Under the pieces are notes generated by a model. The model was given only the letters and a program-made list of their open reading frames with translations. It was not told the DNA's origin and made no database searches. From assembly GCF_004403945.1 (NCBI RefSeq), contig NZ_SOHM01000018.1, forward strand, positions 107,409 to 171,408: a stretch of 64,000 nucleotides of DNA. The letters are read 5' to 3'. The position numbers were made by a program, and so were the translations under genes. Positions 26,534-34,701 of this stretch are shown here, one piece after another (the first letter of the stretch is position 1; every line of letters starts with the position of its first letter). The stretch comes from Cryobacterium lactosi (lineage in GTDB: Bacteria; Actinomycetota; Actinomycetes; Actinomycetales; Microbacteriaceae).

Positions 26534-28678
26534 CTATTCGGCGGCGCTGTCGGTGAACACCCGCACGTCCCAGGCGCCCAGCTCCAGGCTGGCACCGTCG
26601 TCGTGGGCGCTGCCCGAGATCAGGTCGCTCAGCTGGGTGGGCGCGGTGAGGGTCTGCGGGGTCCACGACCAGTTGTGCACGAAGTAGACCCGCGAGCCGT
26701 CGGGGGCGCTGGAGCTGGTCACGGTGACGCTCTCGGGCAGATTCGCCCAGCCGGCCACCGGGGCGGGCACCAGCCAGGCGGCCAACGAGTGCGCCAACGC
26801 CTGGTTGGGTACGGTGCCCACCACGGTGACGGTGCCTGCGCCGTGGGCGTGGCTGGTCACCGCCGGCCACCGGCCGAAGTGCGGATGCTCGTACCCGACC
26901 AGTGCCGTCGCGCCGTCGAGGGTGAGCCCGTCGAGCCAGGCGGTGGCGGCGGAGCCGGGCCGGAGGTTCAGCCCGGCGCCGGCATCCGTCACCGTGACCG
27001 GTTCTGGCAGGGTGGCGAACTCGTCGTACCAGGCGCCGGCCGCCTCGGCCAGCCGGGCCGGTTGCACCTCGTGGCGAGCGCGGCCCTCCCGGTCGGCGTA
27101 GGCCGAACGCGGGCCGAGCACCAGGTGGCCACCCGCGGCGGCATAGGCGTCGAGCCAGTCGAGCTCGGCATCCGCGGCGGTGAAGAACGCCGGCGCGATC
27201 AGCACCGGGTAGGCGAGCGCGAACTCGGCCGCGTCGCCGTTTTCGAGTTGGTCAACCCCGGCCGTGGCACGACCGGGGAAGATCTGTTGCGGCCGCACCA
27301 GGCGCGACTGCAGGCCGGCATCGAACGCACCCCGCACAAACGAGGCGATGATGCGGCGGTAGGAGTCCGGGTCGAAGTATTGCCCGGGCGCGGAGAACGG
27401 GGCCTGCGCCGACAGCGCGAACTTGCTGTCGGAGTCGTAGAGCACCGCCACGTCGTAGTCGGGCCGGGCGCGGGCCACGACGGCGCCGGCCGCCTGGAGT
27501 TCCTGGCCGAGCCGGGCGATCTCCCGGTAGGCGCGGCCGGGCTTCTGGCTGTGCGGCAGCACGCCACCCCAGTAGGTTTCGGCACCGAAATGCAGGGTGT
27601 GCCAGTGCCAGTACTCGATCATGCTTGCGCCGCGGGACACCAGGGCCCAGGCGGCCTGGCGCCACTGCCCGTCGTAGGGCGAGAAGTTGAGCTGGGAGAA
27701 CCCGATCGACGAGGCGTTGGTCTCGGTGACCAGGAACGGGCCCTGCTTGGACGAGTACATCACGTCGGCCAGGTGGTACAGCGCCCAGGTGCCCTTCACG
27801 ATCCAGTCGGCGCTTCTCTCGTCGGTCGACGGATGCGCCAGCGACCCCTCCCCCTCGTAGTAGGCGTTGCCGCTGGCGATGTCGAGGTTCGCCGACAGGT
27901 TCACGTCTTCGACACCGAGCTGGTCGTAGGAGATGCAGGTGGTGACGAACTGCTGTGGCCCCGCGTACTCGCGCACGATGTCGGCCTGCCAGCCGATGTA
28001 CTCGGTGACCAAAGTGGCCTGGAATCGGCGCCAGGCCAGGTCGTACTGCGGCTGGAAGTTGCCGTCCGGCCGCCAGAGGTCGGCCCAGGTGGAGAGTTTG
28101 TGCGACCAGTAGACCAGACCCCACTCGCGGTTGAGGGTCTCCACGTCGCCGTAGGTGTGCCGCAGGTCGTCGGTGAACCGCTGGAACACACCCTCGTTGT
28201 ACAGCAGCCGGATGCCGGGCTCGTTGTCCACCTGGAAGCCGATCACCGCGGGGTGGTCGGCGTAGCGGGCGATGATTTTGCGGATGATGCGCTCGGCATA
28301 GAAAAGGAACGTCGGGTTGGTGAAGTCCATCTCCTGCCGCATGCCCCAGTGGTTGGGCGTGCCGGTGGCCGAGTCACCGGCCACCTCGGGGTGCAGCCGC
28401 TTCATCCACATCGGGATGGCGTAGGTGGGGGTGCCGAGGACGACCCCGATCCCCCGCGCGTGGGCGCCGTCGAGCACCGGCTGCAGCCAGTCCAGGTCGA
28501 ACACGCCGGGTTCGGGCTCCCAGGTGGACCACACCGATTCGCCGACCCGGATGACCGTGAAGCCGGCCTCCTGCATCAGGTCGAGGTCGGTGTCCAACCG
28601 GGGGCTCGGCTGGTACTCGTGGTAATACGCGGCGCCGAAGCGGATGCCGTCGAAGGCCGGCACGGCGTCGGGGCTCAT
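26534..28678 (-). CDS. Beta-galactosidase, glycoside hydrolase family 42
   Basis: 714 residues with the three-domain GH42 plan. The TIM barrel starts FGAAYYHEYQP. The acid/base Glu153 sits in IGFQVDNEPGIRL and the nucleophile Glu319 in FLVTETNASSIG. A trimerisation domain and a small beta domain follow. The cytoplasmic enzyme removes terminal beta-galactose (or alpha-arabinopyranose in some members) from oligosaccharides. The ATG overlaps the stop of the upstream ABC ATPase gene by 1 nt (TGATG), so enzyme and importer are translationally coupled. This strongly supports galactose-bearing glycans as a transported substrate. Confidence 0.95.
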   Translation of the reverse strand: MSPDAVPAFDGIRFGAAYYHEYQPSPRLDTDLDLMQEAGFTVIRVGESVWSTWEPEPGVFDLDWLQPVLDGAHARGIGVVLGTPTYAIPMWMKRLHPEVAGDSATGTPNHWGMRQEMDFTNPTFLFYAERIIRKIIARYADHPAVIGFQVDNEPGIRLLYNEGVFQRFTDDLRHTYGDVETLNREWGLVYWSHKLSTWADLWRPDGNFQPQYDLAWRRFQATLVTEYIGWQADIVREYAGPQQFVTTCISYDQLGVEDVNLSANLDIASGNAYYEGEGSLAHPSTDERSADWIVKGTWALYHLADVMYSSKQGPFLVTETNASSIGFSQLNFSPYDGQWRQAAWALVSRGASMIEYWHWHTLHFGAETYWGGVLPHSQKPGRAYREIARLGQELQAAGAVVARARPDYDVAVLYDSDSKFALSAQAPFSAPGQYFDPDSYRRIIASFVRGAFDAGLQSRLVRPQQIFPGRATAGVDQLENGDAAEFALAYPVLIAPAFFTAADAELDWLDAYAAAGGHLVLGPRSAYADREGRARHEVQPARLAEAAGAWYDEFATLPEPVTVTDAGAGLNLRPGSAATAWLDGLTLDGATALVGYEHPHFGRWPAVTSHAHGAGTVTVVGTVPNQALAHSLAAWLVPAPVAGWANLPESVTVTSSSAPDGSRVYFVHNWSWTPQTLTAPTQLSDLISGSAHDDGASLELGAWDVRVFTDSAAE

Positions 28679-29538
28679 CAGGCCGCCCCGGCCTGGGCGT
28701 CGGCCCGCTCCTGCTCGAGCACCAGCCGCTGCCGCACGGCCCGGCGCTGCTCCTGCCGGTCGGGGTCGGGCACCGGCGCGGCCAGGAACAGCTTCTGTGT
28801 GTACGGGTGCACGGGGTCGCTGGTGACCTGGTCGCCGGCGCCCCACTCCACGATCTCGCCGTGGTACATCACGGCGACCCGGTGGCTGAGGTGCCGCACC
28901 ACGGCGAGGTCGTGCGAGACGAAGAGGTAGGCCACCCCGGTGCGCTCTTGGATCTCCTTGAACAGGTCAAGCACCCGGGCCTGGGTGGAGAGGTCAAGGG
29001 CCGAGACCGGTTCGTCGCAGACGATCAGCCGCGGGTCCAGCGCCAGGGCGCGGGCGATGGCGATGCGCTGCCGTTGCCCGCCGGAGAACTCCCGGGGCAG
29101 CCGGTCGGCGGCGTTGCTGGGCAGGCCCACCTGGTCGAGCAGGTCGAGCACGCGCTTGGAGGCATCCTTCTTGGCCACCTTCCGCACGGTGAGCGGCTCC
29201 ACCAGGATCTGCTCGATCGTCAGGCTCGGGTTCAACGAGGTGTACGGGTCCTGGAAGACCACCTGGATCTCGCTGGAGAGCGCCTTGCGCTCCCGGCGGC
29301 CCAGGTGCGCGATGTCCTGGCCACGGTAGACGATCTGCCCGCCGGTGACCGGGGCCAGGCCCAGGACCGCACGGCCCAGGGTGGTCTTGCCCGACCCGGA
29401 CTCGCCGACCAGGCCCACGGTCTCGCCGGGGCGGATGTCGAGGGAGACACCCTTGAGGGCCTGGAACGGCTCCTTGCGGAACCCCTTGATCGGGTATTCG
29501 ACGACGACGTTCTGCACGTCGAGCAGAAGCTCGGTCAT
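28678..29538 (-). CDS. ABC transporter ATP-binding protein, DppF/OppF type
   Basis: 286 residues. Walker A GESGSGKTTLGRA, signature FSGGQRQRIAIARAL, Walker B LIVCDEPVSALD and H-loop VSHDLAVV are all intact. An oligopeptide/dipeptide transporter C-terminal extension reads HPYTQKLFLAAPVPDP. It pairs with the ATPase half of the preceding fusion protein to power import. It starts inside the upstream gene by a 4-nt ATGA overlap. Although the family is named for peptides, many actinobacterial members import oligosaccharides, which the neighbouring GH genes support. Confidence 0.94.
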   Translation of the reverse strand: MTELLLDVQNVVVEYPIKGFRKEPFQALKGVSLDIRPGETVGLVGESGSGKTTLGRAVLGLAPVTGGQIVYRGQDIAHLGRRERKALSSEIQVVFQDPYTSLNPSLTIEQILVEPLTVRKVAKKDASKRVLDLLDQVGLPSNAADRLPREFSGGQRQRIAIARALALDPRLIVCDEPVSALDLSTQARVLDLFKEIQERTGVAYLFVSHDLAVVRHLSHRVAVMYHGEIVEWGAGDQVTSDPVHPYTQKLFLAAPVPDPDRQEQRRAVRQRLVLEQERADAQAGAA

Positions 29539-31391
29539 GACTGCGCTCCAATGGTGTCGGAGATACTGGGGGTGGTCAGCGCGGTAGCGGCGGCCCGGGC
29601 GGAGTTGCCCTCGTCGAGGTCGCCGCGGGCTTCGCCGTCTTCGAGGATCGCCGCGAGCAGCGACTGGGTGTACGGATGCTTCGCCTCGTTGAAGATGGCC
29701 CGTACCGGTCCGGTTTCGATCACCCGGCCGTCGCGCATCACACTCACCCGGTCGCACAGGTCGGCGACGACGCCGAAGTTGTGCGTGACGAGCACCACGC
29801 CCATGTTCAATTCGCTCTGCAGTTCGCGCAGCAGGTCGAGCACCTCGGCCTGCACGGTCACGTCCAGCGCCGTGGTGGGTTCGTCGGCGATGAGCAGGTC
29901 GGGGTCGCAGGAGACGGCGCCGGCGATGAGCACCCGCTGGGCCATGCCGCCGGAGACCTCGTGCGGGTAGGCGGCGAAGGTGCGCTCGGGGTTGGGGATG
30001 CCCACCCGGGCCAGCAGTTCGAGGGCCCGTTTCGTGGCGTCCTTCTTCGACAGGCCCAGGCACACCCGCATCGGTTCGACCAGCTGGCTGCCGATCGTGA
30101 AGGCGGAGTCGAGGTTGGACATCGGCTCCTGCGGGATGTACGCGATCTTCTTGCCGCGGATCTTGGTCATCTCCTTCTCGGAGGCCAGGGCAAGGTCGGA
30201 GCCCTCGAAGAAGATCGACCCGCCGGTGACCCTGCCGCCGTCGGGCAGCAGGCGCAGGATCGACCATGCGGTCTGGGTCTTGCCCGAGCCGGATTCGCCG
30301 ATCAGGCCGTGCACCTCGCCGCGGCGCACGGTGAGCGACACGTCGTGCACGACGGTCTTCACGGTGCCGTCCGGCTGGTCGTAGCCGATCGCGAGGTCCT
30401 GCACCTCCAGCAGCACCTCGCCGGTGCGGCCGGAGGAGGAGAGGTCCTCGGCGTGGAACACCGCGGCGGTCTTGTTCACGTCGGCGGGGCGCAGCGGCGG
30501 CCGGCGGCGGCGCTTGGCCTTACCGCTGCGCTCGAGCTCATCGCGCATCGCGTTGGCGAGCAGGGTCAGCGCCACACAGGTGAGCGCGATCACGGCGCTG
30601 GGCCAGAGGATCAGCATCGGTTCCTTGTAGATCTGGCGGAACCCGTCGTTGAGCATGGTGCCCCAGGTGGGGATGGACTGGTCGCCGAGGCCCAGGAAGT
30701 CCAGCCCGGCCTGAATGGCGATGGCGATGCCGAGCACCATGGCGGACTGGATGATGACGGGGGCGCGCACCACGGTGAGGATGTGCTTGCCGATGATGCG
30801 GCTGTCGCCGAGGCCGGCGACCCTGGCGGCGTCCACGTACAGTTCGTTGCGCACAGCGGTGACCGAGGCGTAGACCAGCCTGAAGAACGCCGGCGAGAGC
30901 AGCACGCCGAAGATCATCATCGACAGCCACATCGACGGGCCGAGCACCGAGCGGGCGGCCAGCAGCACGACGATGCCGGGCAGCGCCATCAGCAGGCCGG
31001 TGAGCCAGGACGAGACCGAGTCGAACCATTTGCCGTAATAGCCGGCGATGAGGCCACCGGTGACACCGATGACCAGGGCGATGATCAGAGCGAGGGCGGC
31101 GCCGGCGAGGCTGAACCGGCCGGCGAAGATCAGCCTGGAGAACACGTCGCGGCCGGAGCTGTCGAAGCCGAGCGGATGCCCGTCGGCGGGGCCGCCGAGC
31201 ACGTCCTGGATCGACGAGGAGTTGGGGTCGTGCGGCGCGAGCAGCGGGGCGAAGACCGCACTGAGCACGAGCAGGGCCAGGAAGAGCATGGTGCCCAGGC
31301 CCACGGGGTTGCGCAGCAGCCGGTTGAAGAGCGAACGGCGGGCGGCGCGGGGCAGCGCCGGGGCCAGCACGGTGGGGGTGAGGTCGATCAT
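29535..31391 (-). CDS. Fused ABC permease (DppC type) and ATP-binding protein (DppD type)
   Basis: 618 residues. The first 300 or so form a BPD_transp_1 permease of six TM segments, with the EAA-type loop AARVAGLGDSRIIGKHIL. After a basic linker (GKAKRRRRPPLRPAD) an ABC ATPase starts near residue 335. It carries GLIGESGSGKTQTAW, signature VSGGMAQRVLIAG, Walker B LLIADEPTTALD and THNFGVVADL. The C-terminal oligopeptide-transporter tail is HPYTQSLLAAI. DppC and DppD are normally separate proteins, and this single-chain form recurs in actinobacteria. 4-nt overlaps at both ends couple it to dppB-like and dppF-like genes. Confidence 0.94.
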   Translation of the reverse strand: MIDLTPTVLAPALPRAARRSLFNRLLRNPVGLGTMLFLALLVLSAVFAPLLAPHDPNSSSIQDVLGGPADGHPLGFDSSGRDVFSRLIFAGRFSLAGAALALIIALVIGVTGGLIAGYYGKWFDSVSSWLTGLLMALPGIVVLLAARSVLGPSMWLSMMIFGVLLSPAFFRLVYASVTAVRNELYVDAARVAGLGDSRIIGKHILTVVRAPVIIQSAMVLGIAIAIQAGLDFLGLGDQSIPTWGTMLNDGFRQIYKEPMLILWPSAVIALTCVALTLLANAMRDELERSGKAKRRRRPPLRPADVNKTAAVFHAEDLSSSGRTGEVLLEVQDLAIGYDQPDGTVKTVVHDVSLTVRRGEVHGLIGESGSGKTQTAWSILRLLPDGGRVTGGSIFFEGSDLALASEKEMTKIRGKKIAYIPQEPMSNLDSAFTIGSQLVEPMRVCLGLSKKDATKRALELLARVGIPNPERTFAAYPHEVSGGMAQRVLIAGAVSCDPDLLIADEPTTALDVTVQAEVLDLLRELQSELNMGVVLVTHNFGVVADLCDRVSVMRDGRVIETGPVRAIFNEAKHPYTQSLLAAILEDGEARGDLDEGNSARAAATALTTPSISDTIGAQS

Positions 31392-32329
31392 GAGAGACGC
31401 ACCTTCGGGTTCAGCCAGCCCTGGAGCAGGTCGATGAGCAGGTTGACGATGACGACGATCGCGGCGGTGGCCACGACCAAGCCCATCACCATGGGGATGT
31501 CGCCCTGGGTGGTGGCCTGCACGGACACCTGGCCGAGGCCGGGGATCGCGAAGATCTGTTCCACGATCACGGCGCCGCCGAGGAGGCCGACGAACTGCAC
31601 GGCCAGCACGGCCAGGGCGGGGCCGCCGGCGTTGCGGAGCACGTGCTTGAAGACGACCCGGTTGAAGGAGAGGCCGCGGGAGCGCAGGGTTCGTACGTAG
31701 TCCTGGCGGAGCGCGTCGACGACGCTTCCGCGCACCTGCTGGGCGACGCCTGCGATGCCGCCGATAGCCAGCGCGATGATGGGCAGGGTGACGCTGGCGG
31801 CCCATCCGCTGGGCGAATCGGCGAACGCGGTGTACCCGGTGGGCTTGAACCACTTGAGGTTGAGGGCGAACAGGGTCACCAGGCCCAGGGCGATGAGGAA
31901 GCCGGGGATGGCGAAGCCGAGGATGGAAACGGCCTGCACGACCTTGTCGGCCCAGCCGCCGCGGATGGCGGCCCAGACGCCGAGGATCACGGCGATGACG
32001 GCGATGAGGATGATCGCCCCGATCACCAGGGAGAGGGTGACGGCCAGGCGGGAGGTGATGCCCTCGGTGACCAGTTGGCCGGTGAACCAGGACTCGCCCA
32101 GGTCACCCTGCACGGCGCCGGTGAGCCAGGAGAAGTACTGCTCGTAGAGCGGCCGGTTGAGGCCGAGCTCCTCGGTCTTCTGCACCACGGTCTCGGGGGT
32201 GGCCATCTGGCCGAGGATGCGGCGGGCGATGTCACCGCCGCCGATGTAGAGCAGGGAGAACGCGATGGTGGAGATGAGGAAGAGCAGGACGGCGCCCGAG
32301 AGCAGCCGCCGGAGGATGAATCTGAACAC
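31388..32329 (-). CDS. ABC transporter permease, DppB type
   Basis: 313 residues with six TM segments. The N-terminal FILRRLLSGAVLLFLISTIAF is typical of DppB. The long periplasmic loop contains NRPLYEQYFSWLTGAVQGDLGES, and the EAA-type loop is DALRQDYVRTLRSRGLS. The start is GTG with GAAGGA upstream. It lies 111 nt after the SBP gene, across a strong hairpin, and overlaps the next gene by 4 nt. It forms the translocation channel with the fused DppC domain. Confidence 0.93.
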   Translation of the reverse strand: MFRFILRRLLSGAVLLFLISTIAFSLLYIGGGDIARRILGQMATPETVVQKTEELGLNRPLYEQYFSWLTGAVQGDLGESWFTGQLVTEGITSRLAVTLSLVIGAIILIAVIAVILGVWAAIRGGWADKVVQAVSILGFAIPGFLIALGLVTLFALNLKWFKPTGYTAFADSPSGWAASVTLPIIALAIGGIAGVAQQVRGSVVDALRQDYVRTLRSRGLSFNRVVFKHVLRNAGGPALAVLAVQFVGLLGGAVIVEQIFAIPGLGQVSVQATTQGDIPMVMGLVVATAAIVVIVNLLIDLLQGWLNPKVRLS

Positions 32330-32404
32330 CGTTGTTCCTTCACTGTTGTGCTACCCGGGTGAGTGGGGTCCGGCCCGAGGTGCCGCACGGGCGGGGCCGG
32401 GAGG

Positions 32405-32432
32405 GCCGGGCCGCGCGACAGCGCGGCCCGGC
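32405..32432 (-). terminator. GC-only hairpin between the SBP gene and the permease genes
   Basis: GCCGGGCCGCGC-GACA-GCGCGGCCCGGC gives a perfect 12-bp stem with a 4-nt loop and no T-run, starting 9 nt after the SBP stop. In this position it would act as an attenuator or 3'-end stabiliser, letting the binding protein be made in excess over the membrane parts. Confidence 0.7.
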
Positions 32433-32440
32433 TGGGCTAC

Positions 32441-33961
32441 CTAGGAGGCGGGGGTGAAGTTCCAGAGGTAGGGGTACGCGTTGCCGACCTGGGTCTCAAC
32501 GTTGGTGTTGGCATCCGTGGCGTAGTTGGACTCGACGCGGTACCACGGGGCGAACCAGGCCTGCTCGACGATGTAGGCGTTGAGTTCCTTGAGCGCCGCG
32601 TCGGCCTCGTCACCGGTGGAGGTGCCGATGGTGGCGACGAGGGCGTCGACCGTCGGGTCCTGGTACTTGGTGGGGTTGAACGAGGCGTTCGGGGTGAGCT
32701 CGAAGTTGATCAGCGCCCAGTCGTTGTCCTGCTGCAGCTGCATCCAGGTGACCCCGTACTTGGGGGCGAGGATGTCGGCGATGAAGTTGGTGCCGGTGTC
32801 GGTGTAGTTCACCGTGATGCCGACATCCTTGAGCTGCTGCTCGATGAGGGTGAAGACGGCCGGGTTGCCGAGCGAGGTGCTGGGCATGTCCAGGGTGAGG
32901 CCATCGGCGTAGCCGGCCTCGGCGAGCAGCTTCTTGGCCTCGTCGGGGTCGTAGGCGTAGCGGTCGTCCAGGCTCTCGTCGTAGGCGGCAGACGAGGTCG
33001 GGAAGATCTGCGTGGTGGGGGTGCCGAGTCCTTCGCCGACGGCGGTGAGCATGGCCGGACCGTCGATGGCGTAGTTGAGGGCCTGGCGCACCTTGACGTC
33101 GGAGAGGGCGGGGTTCAGCGTGCCGGCGCGGTCGAAGAGGATCAGGCCGGTCCAGTCCAGTTCGAACGGGTTGAGGGTGTAGCCGGCGGCTTCGACCTCG
33201 GCGTTGTTGGTGTTGTCGGTGAGCTTGGCGCCGTTGATCTGGCCGCCCTTGACGGCGTTGAGCATCGACGTGGTGTCGGCGTAGACCTTGAGGGACAGGT
33301 TGTCGTAGTGCACGCTGTCCTTGTCCCAGTAGTCGGGGTTGGCAGTGAACTCGTACGAGGTGCCCACGACGGTCTTGTCGGTGTCGAGGATGTACGGGCC
33401 GGAGCCGACCGGGTTGGTCTTGGCGTCGGCGGCGCCGAATGCGGCGGGGCTGCCCTGCATGCCGGCGTTCTGGGTCAGGTAGTGCAGCAGCGCGGGGTCC
33501 GGCTGGGTGAGGGTGAGCTCCACGGTGGTCTCGTCGATCGCGGTGGCGGAGCCGAGCGAGGCGAGGAAGGACTTGTTCGGCGAGGTGCCGTCGCGGAAGC
33601 GGGTGAGGTTCTGCGCCGCGGCATCCGCGTTGAAGGCGGTGCCGTCGGTGAACTTCACGTCGTCACGCAGGGTGAGGGTGAGCACCGTGTTGGTGTCGTC
33701 GTAGGACCACTCGGTGGCCAGGCTCGGCAGCAGTTCGCCGGCCGGGTCCTCCTTGAGCAGGGTGTCGTACACGGCCTGGCCGTAGGGCGACTCGTTGGCG
33801 AAGTTCATGTTCGCTGCCTCGAAAGTCGTGGCAGGGAGGATAAGGCCCAGGGTAAGGGTGCTGGAGTCTGACTCAGTGGAGGACGAGCTGCTCGCGGAGC
33901 AACCCGTGAGGGCGAGAGCTGCAACGGCGACTACCGCTGTCAGGCTTTTCCATCGGAACAT
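32441..33961 (-). CDS. Extracellular solute-binding lipoprotein, family 5 (DppA/OppA type)
   Basis: 506 residues. The lipoprotein signal MFRWKSLTAVVAVAALALTGC ends in a lipobox with the modified Cys at residue 21, then a Ser-rich linker. The SBP_bac_5 fold follows, with markers such as DTLLKEDPAGELLPSLATEW, LRDDVKFTDGTAFNADAAAQN and VRQALNYAIDGPAML. It captures the ligand outside the membrane and delivers it to the permease. As the first gene of the operon it sits divergent from the TetR gene. The operon's glycosidases argue that the ligand is an oligosaccharide, not a peptide (inference). Confidence 0.94.
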   Translation of the reverse strand: MFRWKSLTAVVAVAALALTGCSASSSSSTESDSSTLTLGLILPATTFEAANMNFANESPYGQAVYDTLLKEDPAGELLPSLATEWSYDDTNTVLTLTLRDDVKFTDGTAFNADAAAQNLTRFRDGTSPNKSFLASLGSATAIDETTVELTLTQPDPALLHYLTQNAGMQGSPAAFGAADAKTNPVGSGPYILDTDKTVVGTSYEFTANPDYWDKDSVHYDNLSLKVYADTTSMLNAVKGGQINGAKLTDNTNNAEVEAAGYTLNPFELDWTGLILFDRAGTLNPALSDVKVRQALNYAIDGPAMLTAVGEGLGTPTTQIFPTSSAAYDESLDDRYAYDPDEAKKLLAEAGYADGLTLDMPSTSLGNPAVFTLIEQQLKDVGITVNYTDTGTNFIADILAPKYGVTWMQLQQDNDWALINFELTPNASFNPTKYQDPTVDALVATIGTSTGDEADAALKELNAYIVEQAWFAPWYRVESNYATDANTNVETQVGNAYPYLWNFTPAS

Positions 33962-34004
33962 CGGTGTTCCCTTTCGGTACGTGCAGTCCTTCGTTGGGCC
34001 GCCT

Positions 34005-34050
34005 CGAAAACAGAAGCTAACACGAAAAGCGAGCAGTTGGTAGGTTTTCG
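34005..34050. promoter_or_regulatory. Candidate operator region between the SBP operon and the TetR gene
   Basis: The 122-nt divergent intergenic region holds CGAAAAC (34005-34011), CGAAAAG (34023-34029) and the inverted GTTTTCG (34044-34050). They flank the position where both promoters should start. They could be TetR half-sites, but spacing is loose. Confidence 0.35.
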
Positions 34051-34071
34051 CCAAATTGTTACCGAGCGCGA

Positions 34072-34077
34072 TAGAGT
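34072..34077 (+). promoter_or_regulatory. Candidate -10 of the TetR gene
   Basis: TAGAGT with exactly 6 nt to ATG 34084; no ribosome-binding site. Confidence 0.5.
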
Positions 34078-34083
34078 CGGGCC

Positions 34084-34701
34084 ATGATCCCCACCGGCAC
34101 GGTCCGAAAGCCGCGCGGCGCCTATGCCAAGACGGCGGCGCGGCGCCGGGAGATCCTCGAGGCCGGCATGGACGTCTTCGCCACGAACGGTTTCCGCAGC
34201 GGTTCGATCCGGGAGATCGCCGAGGTGGTCGGCATCAGCCAGGCCGGTCTGCTGCACCACTTCTCGAACAAGAATGAGCTCCTGGCCGGGGTATTAGAAC
34301 TCCGCGACGACAGAGCGACCGAGTACGTCGACACGGCGGCCCCGGCCGGTATCGAGACCATCCGCGGCTTCGTGCGGCTCATCGATTACAACGCCCGAGA
34401 GAAGCCGGGCCTGGTGGAGTTGCACTGCGTGCTCTCGGCCGAGGCCACCTCGCCGGAGCATCCGGCCCACGACTATTTCGTTCGACGGTACATCTGGGTT
34501 GAGTCGTTCCTCACCGAAGCGTTCACCGCGATGCGGGATGCCGGCCAGCTGGCCGCCGGGATCGACCCGCCCAGCGCCGCACGCGGCATGATCGCCATGA
34601 GCGACGGCCTGCAGGTGCAGTGGCTGCTCCGCCGCGACGCCGTGGACATGGCCCAGGAGATGAGCAACTACCTGCGCCCGCTCCTGACCGTCGCCCTGTA
34701 G
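34084..34701 (+). CDS. TetR/AcrR-family transcriptional regulator
   Basis: 205 residues. The N-terminal TetR helix-turn-helix (about residues 12-60) includes RRREILEAGMDVFATNGFRSG, SIREIAEVVGISQAGLLHHF and SNKNELLAGVL. The rest is an all-alpha ligand and dimer domain. It is divergent from the SBP-permease-glycosidase operon and so is the likely local repressor, released by a sugar or glycoside. Its stop codon directly abuts the stop of the convergent nucleoside hydrolase gene. Confidence 0.9.
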   Translation: MIPTGTVRKPRGAYAKTAARRREILEAGMDVFATNGFRSGSIREIAEVVGISQAGLLHHFSNKNELLAGVLELRDDRATEYVDTAAPAGIETIRGFVRLIDYNAREKPGLVELHCVLSAEATSPEHPAHDYFVRRYIWVESFLTEAFTAMRDAGQLAAGIDPPSAARGMIAMSDGLQVQWLLRRDAVDMAQEMSNYLRPLLTVAL

